Source: Candidatus Omnitrophota bacterium
GTDB taxonomy: Bacteria > Omnitrophota > Gorgyraeia > Zapsychrales > JANLHA01
Direction of reading: 5' to 3'
NCBI GenBank assembly: GCA_023247815.1
Contig: JAHFFS010000036.1
Span: 1 to 9,916 of the forward strand
Length of the DNA stretch: 9,916 nt
This document shows, one piece after another, positions 6,934 through 9,916 of the stretch. Position 1 is the first letter of the stretch. Every line of letters starts with the position of its first letter. A program made the translations under genes and the position numbers. Under the pieces are notes generated by a model, which was given only the letters and a program-made list of their open reading frames with translations, had not been told where the DNA came from and ran no database searches.

Positions 6934-7182
6934 TCAATTCGTTGAAGTCGCGAGATTTTTTTTAAGCCATTCAATGATGTCATCGGATTCATAGAGCGCT
7001 CGGCCGTCAATCACCAGACAAGGGACTTGCGTTTTCCCGCCGATCTTCTGCAATTCCAAACGATTTTGGGTGTTTTCTAAGGTGTTTTTTAACGGCAGTT
7101 CGATGTGATGTTGTTCCATGTAATGCGTGACCTTTCGGCAATAGGGACAGGTGGGCATATAAAAAAGTGTCAGTTGCGACAT
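6934..7182 (-). CDS. Dithiol glutaredoxin (CPYC active site)
   Basis: Thioredoxin-fold glutaredoxin of 82 aa that reduces disulfides and glutathione mixed disulfides. The active site C12-P-Y-C15 follows the first strand (LTLFYMPT), and the cis-proline is P54 in TQVP. The segment after it, ALYESDDIIEWL, resembles the N-terminal domain of glutathione S-transferases and lacks the GG-x-DD glutathione motif of E. coli GrxC, so I give no symbol. The start is fixed by a strong GAGGAGA ribosome binding site just ahead of ATG 7182; the same bases include the gshB stop (TGAGGAG), so the two are tightly linked. An upstream in-frame start at 7251 would lie within gshB and is not credible. Possible donor of electrons to the NrdA C-terminal CxxC, by family knowledge. 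Confidence 0.93.
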   Translation of the reverse strand: MSQLTLFYMPTCPYCRKVTHYMEQHHIELPLKNTLENTQNRLELQKIGGKTQVPCLVIDGRALYESDDIIEWLKKNLATSTN

Positions 7183-7192
7183 GAATTTCTCC

Positions 7193-8158
7193 TCAATGTT
7201 GTATTTTAACTTTGGCCTTTGAATCTTCAACACATTTTTCCACAAAATCAATGACCCGGTCTTCCAAATGCAGATGATTCAACCGGTTCATCTCTTGCAT
7301 TCCTGTGGGTGATGTGACATTGACTTCAATCAATTGATCACCGATAAAATCAAGCCCGACAAAAAAAAGACCAAGCTCTCGTAACAAGGGTTTCAAATGC
7401 GCGATGATCAACAGTTCCTTTTTGGTGATATTTGTTTTTTTTGCTTTTCCACCAGCAAAAAGATTGTTCCGATGGTCGTCTTTACCATGAACACGTAGGA
7501 GAGCCCCTAAAGGTTCGCCGTTGAGCAGCAAGATCCGTTTGTCACCCTTGTTCGAGTCCGCAAGGTACTCTTGTAAAATGATTGTTTTGTTGTATGACTG
7601 TGTCAGTGTCTCAAGGATGACATTTGTATTCGTATCTTCGTGGCGAACCCTAAAGACCGATTGGCCACCAAAACCATTGACGGGTTTGGCAATGACATCT
7701 TTTTGTTTGCTGATGAAATTCAAAAGGATTTCTTTGCTACGACTGATACAAGTTTTGGGGATAAAATTTCGAAACTGACTTCCCCAGATTTTTTCGTTGA
7801 CGGTTCTTATGCCGGAAGGACGGTTGATCAAGAAAATGTGAGGAGGCAGTCGATCTAAAAGCCAGGTGTGCAGCAGATATTCCTCGGCAAAAGGAGGGTC
7901 GGTCCGTATGAAAATAGCGTCAATGTCGCGATCGTTTAAAACACGGTGTTCGCCTATTAGGAAAGGAGTTTTCTTGTTGAGCTGTGGTTTGACCGACGTT
8001 ACCGAAAATTGGAAGCGATTGTTAATGCTGTGAATGCCGCCCTCTGGAAGGAAAAAGATTTGATGTTTTCTTTTATGCGCCCCGAGCATGAGGATGAAAG
8101 AGGTGTCTTTTTCCATTTTGATTGTTTCTAGAGGATCCATCAAAAATAAAAATTTCAT
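7193..8158 (-). CDS. gshB: Glutathione synthetase
   Basis: ATP-grasp ligase that joins gamma-glutamylcysteine and glycine, the second step of glutathione synthesis. It has 321 aa, close to the E. coli enzyme. The N-terminal domain opens with FLMDPLETIKMEKDTSF (5-21), like the E. coli MDP-x-x-x-I-x-x-x-KD-S-F segment, and contains IRTDPPF (84-90). ATP-grasp marks are AKPVNGFGGQSVFR (157-170) with its glycine-rich loop, GDKRIL (205-210), NLFAGGKA (232-239) and the metal-binding IEVNVTSPTG (277-286). ATG 8158 overlaps the gshA stop by one base (TGATG), and an AAAGGA ribosome binding site precedes it. It is intact. Confidence 0.97.
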   Translation of the reverse strand: MKFLFLMDPLETIKMEKDTSFILMLGAHKRKHQIFFLPEGGIHSINNRFQFSVTSVKPQLNKKTPFLIGEHRVLNDRDIDAIFIRTDPPFAEEYLLHTWLLDRLPPHIFLINRPSGIRTVNEKIWGSQFRNFIPKTCISRSKEILLNFISKQKDVIAKPVNGFGGQSVFRVRHEDTNTNVILETLTQSYNKTIILQEYLADSNKGDKRILLLNGEPLGALLRVHGKDDHRNNLFAGGKAKKTNITKKELLIIAHLKPLLRELGLFFVGLDFIGDQLIEVNVTSPTGMQEMNRLNHLHLEDRVIDFVEKCVEDSKAKVKIQH

Positions 8159-9417
8159 CAGTTGATCCTTTCGAGCTGTACAATTTCGCGATGCGCGGCA
8201 ATGCCGGCAATCCGCGCCAATATTTTGTAAATGTTATAAGTGTTCAGGTCAGGATGGACTTCACAATCAGCATACTTTTCAATGCGGGGGCAGATTTTTT
8301 TAAAGCCCATTCCTTTTGAATTGAGATTTTCCCGATCGGTCTTTTCAGCATGAAAACGGAAGAACCCGCCCACCAAATGGTTTTCGATTTGGTACATGCA
8401 AACTTCACTCACCCGGGTTTCAACTGTGTAAATCGTCGGGACACCTTCTTGCAAAAGAAAACGATCAATCACCTGAGATCCTTTTCCAATATGAAGCTTA
8501 TTTTTTTCTTTACGGTTCAAATGAAGAATTTCTGCCGGGTCCTCAAGGGTCATGACACCCATCCCATAGGTGCCGGAATCGGATTTCAAAACCAGATAAG
8601 GTTTTTCTTGAATCGCGTGTTCTTGATATTTTTTCACGATTTTTTTTAATAAATCAGCGGCCAGATCCTGGATCTTAACGCGATCATCTTCTTGATTGAT
8701 ATCGACATCAGCAATCGTCGTGTGCAGACAGGAAAGCAGCCAAGGGTCAAGATCGATGAGTTTCCCCAATTCATTCAAAACGTCTTTGGTATGATCAAAA
8801 TGATGTGATTTCAGACGAGAATGCCATCCGGCCATGAGCGAAGGGTAGATAGGAATTTTTGAATTTTTTAAAATATCTGGAATGCCGGTCGTGAGATCGT
8901 TGTTCATGATGATCAAGTCAAATTTTTCTTGGTTCTGTTGAAATTTATTCAAGATATTTTTAAAACAGTAAATGTTGACCTCTTGTCCCGTTGCTGTTTT
9001 TAAGACCACGTGATTGACATCTTCACAGAACCCTGGTTGGATCGTTAAAAAAGTCGCGATTTTGACATTAAACTCGGCCTTACGGATGATTTCTTCGAGG
9101 ATTCGGATGTTTTCCAAATACCAGGTGTTTCGGGTGTGCTCCTCGGCAATGATAAGAATATTTTGACAGTTTGGAACGCGTTTGAGCACGGCTTGTTTCA
9201 TTAAACCGACCGAGTCCGCGATCCCATGCTCGCAAAGGTTATTGAATCCAGCAGGAAAAAGATTGGTGTCGACCACTGCCATCTTGAATCCGGAATTCCG
9301 GATATCTACCGACGAGTAAAGGGGGAGTTCTTTGGAAAGCTCATGTTGCTTAAGCCAAGTATGAATGAGGTCTTGGTTCTTTACAATCGCTTTTGCAAAA
9401 AGGGGTTTATAAACCAT
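8158..9417 (-). CDS. gshA: Glutamate-cysteine ligase, Acidithiobacillus (T. ferrooxidans) type
   Basis: First and usually rate-limiting enzyme of glutathione synthesis: ATP-dependent formation of gamma-glutamylcysteine. The 419-aa sequence matches the separate GshA family first defined from Thiobacillus ferrooxidans, not the E. coli or plant-like types. Recognisable segments are SVDIRNSGFKMAVVDTNLFP (36-55) followed by AGFNNL, IIAEEHTRNTWYLENI (89-104), IMNNDLTTGIP (170-180), and the nucleotide-binding-like KSDSGTYGMGVMT (278-290), all from memory of the family. ATG 9417 has an AAGGA ribosome binding site about 8 bases away and its own promoter. It is the first gene of the gshA-gshB-glutaredoxin-bolA-grxD run, and the next gene, gshB, overlaps by one base and confirms the pathway. 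Confidence 0.93.
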   Translation of the reverse strand: MVYKPLFAKAIVKNQDLIHTWLKQHELSKELPLYSSVDIRNSGFKMAVVDTNLFPAGFNNLCEHGIADSVGLMKQAVLKRVPNCQNILIIAEEHTRNTWYLENIRILEEIIRKAEFNVKIATFLTIQPGFCEDVNHVVLKTATGQEVNIYCFKNILNKFQQNQEKFDLIIMNNDLTTGIPDILKNSKIPIYPSLMAGWHSRLKSHHFDHTKDVLNELGKLIDLDPWLLSCLHTTIADVDINQEDDRVKIQDLAADLLKKIVKKYQEHAIQEKPYLVLKSDSGTYGMGVMTLEDPAEILHLNRKEKNKLHIGKGSQVIDRFLLQEGVPTIYTVETRVSEVCMYQIENHLVGGFFRFHAEKTDRENLNSKGMGFKKICPRIEKYADCEVHPDLNTYNIYKILARIAGIAAHREIVQLERIN

Positions 9418-9461
9418 TTATGATCCTTAGGGATTTTTTCAATTTGCTAAATTCAGACGCT

Positions 9462-9490
9462 ATTATGCCTCATAAAATGCTCCTTGTCGA
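9462..9490 (-). promoter_or_regulatory. Sigma70-type promoter for the gshA operon
   Basis: On the minus strand, TCGACA (9490-9485) and CATAAT (9467-9462) are each one base from consensus and are separated by exactly 17 bases. Transcription would begin near 9455, leaving a leader of about 38 bases before the gshA ATG. This separates the operon from the symporter gene upstream. Confidence 0.7.
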
Positions 9491-9524
9491 GCGCAAAGGA
9501 AATTTGGAGGGAATGTTGGTATGG

Positions 9525-9916
9525 TTATTTTGTGAAATGATGAACGACGCAGCTGCCAATAGCATCTCCTTCAACATTGACGGCGGTACGAAAAGTGTCC
9601 AACAAGCGATCGATGGGGATTAGGATCGCGACTGCGGAAATGGGAAGGCCCACGGCTTCTAAAACCATCATCATGGTGACCATCCCGGCGCTGGGGATGC
9701 CGGGAGCGCCGACCGACGCGATCATGGCCGTAAAAAAAACGATCAGCTGTTGAGTTAAATTCAATTCAATACCCGCCAGGTTCGCCACAAAAATGGCTGC
9801 GATCGCTTCATATAACGCTGTCCCGTCCATGTTGATCGTGGCACCCAATGGCAGAACAAAGCGAGAAACATCTTTGTTGATCTTTAAGTTGTTTTCAACA
9901 CATTCGATACTGACCG
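9525..9916 (-). CDS. Dicarboxylate/amino acid:cation symporter (GltP/DctA family), C-terminal part; 5' end outside window
   Basis: Inner-membrane sodium- or proton-coupled transporter for glutamate, aspartate or C4-dicarboxylates. Only the last 129 residues are visible; the frame is open to the window edge and the TTG at 9848 is an internal Leu codon (RFVLPLGATINMDGT). Family marks are present in order: the TM7 cation-binding motif NMDGTALYEA, a hydrophobic TM segment, hairpin 2 with SVGAPGIPSAG, and TM8 with IDRLLDTFRTAVNVEGD. In this family the Asp and Arg-Thr of TM8 contact substrate; a TM8 Arg fits acidic amino acid or dicarboxylate transport. The protein ends soon after TM8 (VVHHFTK), so it lacks a long C-terminal tail. 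The exact substrate cannot be told from this part. Glutamate is a glutathione precursor, but a functional link to gshA downstream is only suggested by position. Confidence 0.92.
   Translation of the reverse strand, partial: VSIECVENNLKINKDVSRFVLPLGATINMDGTALYEAIAAIFVANLAGIELNLTQQLIVFFTAMIASVGAPGIPSAGMVTMMMVLEAVGLPISAVAILIPIDRLLDTFRTAVNVEGDAIGSCVVHHFTK

Noticed and set aside
6956..6963. Run of eight A (minus strand) near the end of the CPYC glutaredoxin as a frameshift site
   Set aside because: The normal frame gives an ordinary Lys-rich C terminus and a sensible stop coupled to bolA; nothing suggests programmed slippage.
7183..7251. N-terminal extension of the CPYC glutaredoxin from 7251
   Set aside because: It would overlap the end of gshB, adds residues not found in glutaredoxins, and ATG 7182 has a strong ribosome binding site.
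9473..9500. Hairpin TCCTT/AAGGA with ATTTTA as terminator of the symporter gene (minus strand)
   Set aside because: Only a 5-bp AT-rich stem with a 10-base loop, and it overlaps the -35 box of the stronger gshA promoter call.

Overview
The window reads as ordinary chromosomal DNA from a Gram-negative bacterium of moderate GC. A complete glutathione pathway with CGFS glutaredoxin and BolA fits a proteobacterium, possibly a gammaproteobacterium. The class Ic ribonucleotide reductase closely resembles the chlamydial type, so the lineage is uncertain. No phage, transposon, CRISPR array, tRNA or rRNA was seen.

Plus strand, 1-3836. The window opens inside nrdA, the large subunit of class I ribonucleotide reductase. 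Its 5' end lies outside the window. nrdB follows 72 bases later. The small subunit has Phe where the radical Tyr normally sits and Glu at the first metal-ligand position, the signature of the Mn/Fe 'class Ic' enzymes. A weak terminator follows. After it come a good sigma70-type promoter, a perfect 9-bp inverted repeat just ahead of the ribosome binding site, and a gene for an unrecognised 138-aa protein with five cysteines. That protein may be a distant, degenerate NifU/IscU-like protein.

Minus strand, 9916-3839. Read in transcription order: the 3' end of a sodium/dicarboxylate-glutamate symporter gene; a clear promoter; then gshA (the Acidithiobacillus-type glutamate-cysteine ligase), gshB, a CPYC dithiol glutaredoxin, bolA and the CGFS monothiol glutaredoxin grxD. 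gshA to bolA are packed with overlaps or gaps of at most 10 bases, and grxD follows 42 bases after bolA, so the five look like one operon. After a 160-base or longer spacer with two dyads come ilvB and ilvN, the two subunits of acetolactate synthase, joined by a 1-base overlap. ilvN converges on the 138-aa gene with only 2 bases between stop codons.

How they fit together: gshA and gshB make glutathione. The glutaredoxins use it for thiol reduction and, with BolA, for [2Fe-2S] cluster handling. A dithiol glutaredoxin is a known type of electron donor for class I ribonucleotide reductase, whose C-terminal CxxC tail is visible here. ilvBN starts branched-chain amino acid synthesis. Nothing in the window is a clearly novel system. 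The items most worth a second look are the Mn/Fe-type NrdB, the 138-aa cysteine protein with its palindromic leader, and the compact glutathione-glutaredoxin-BolA operon.
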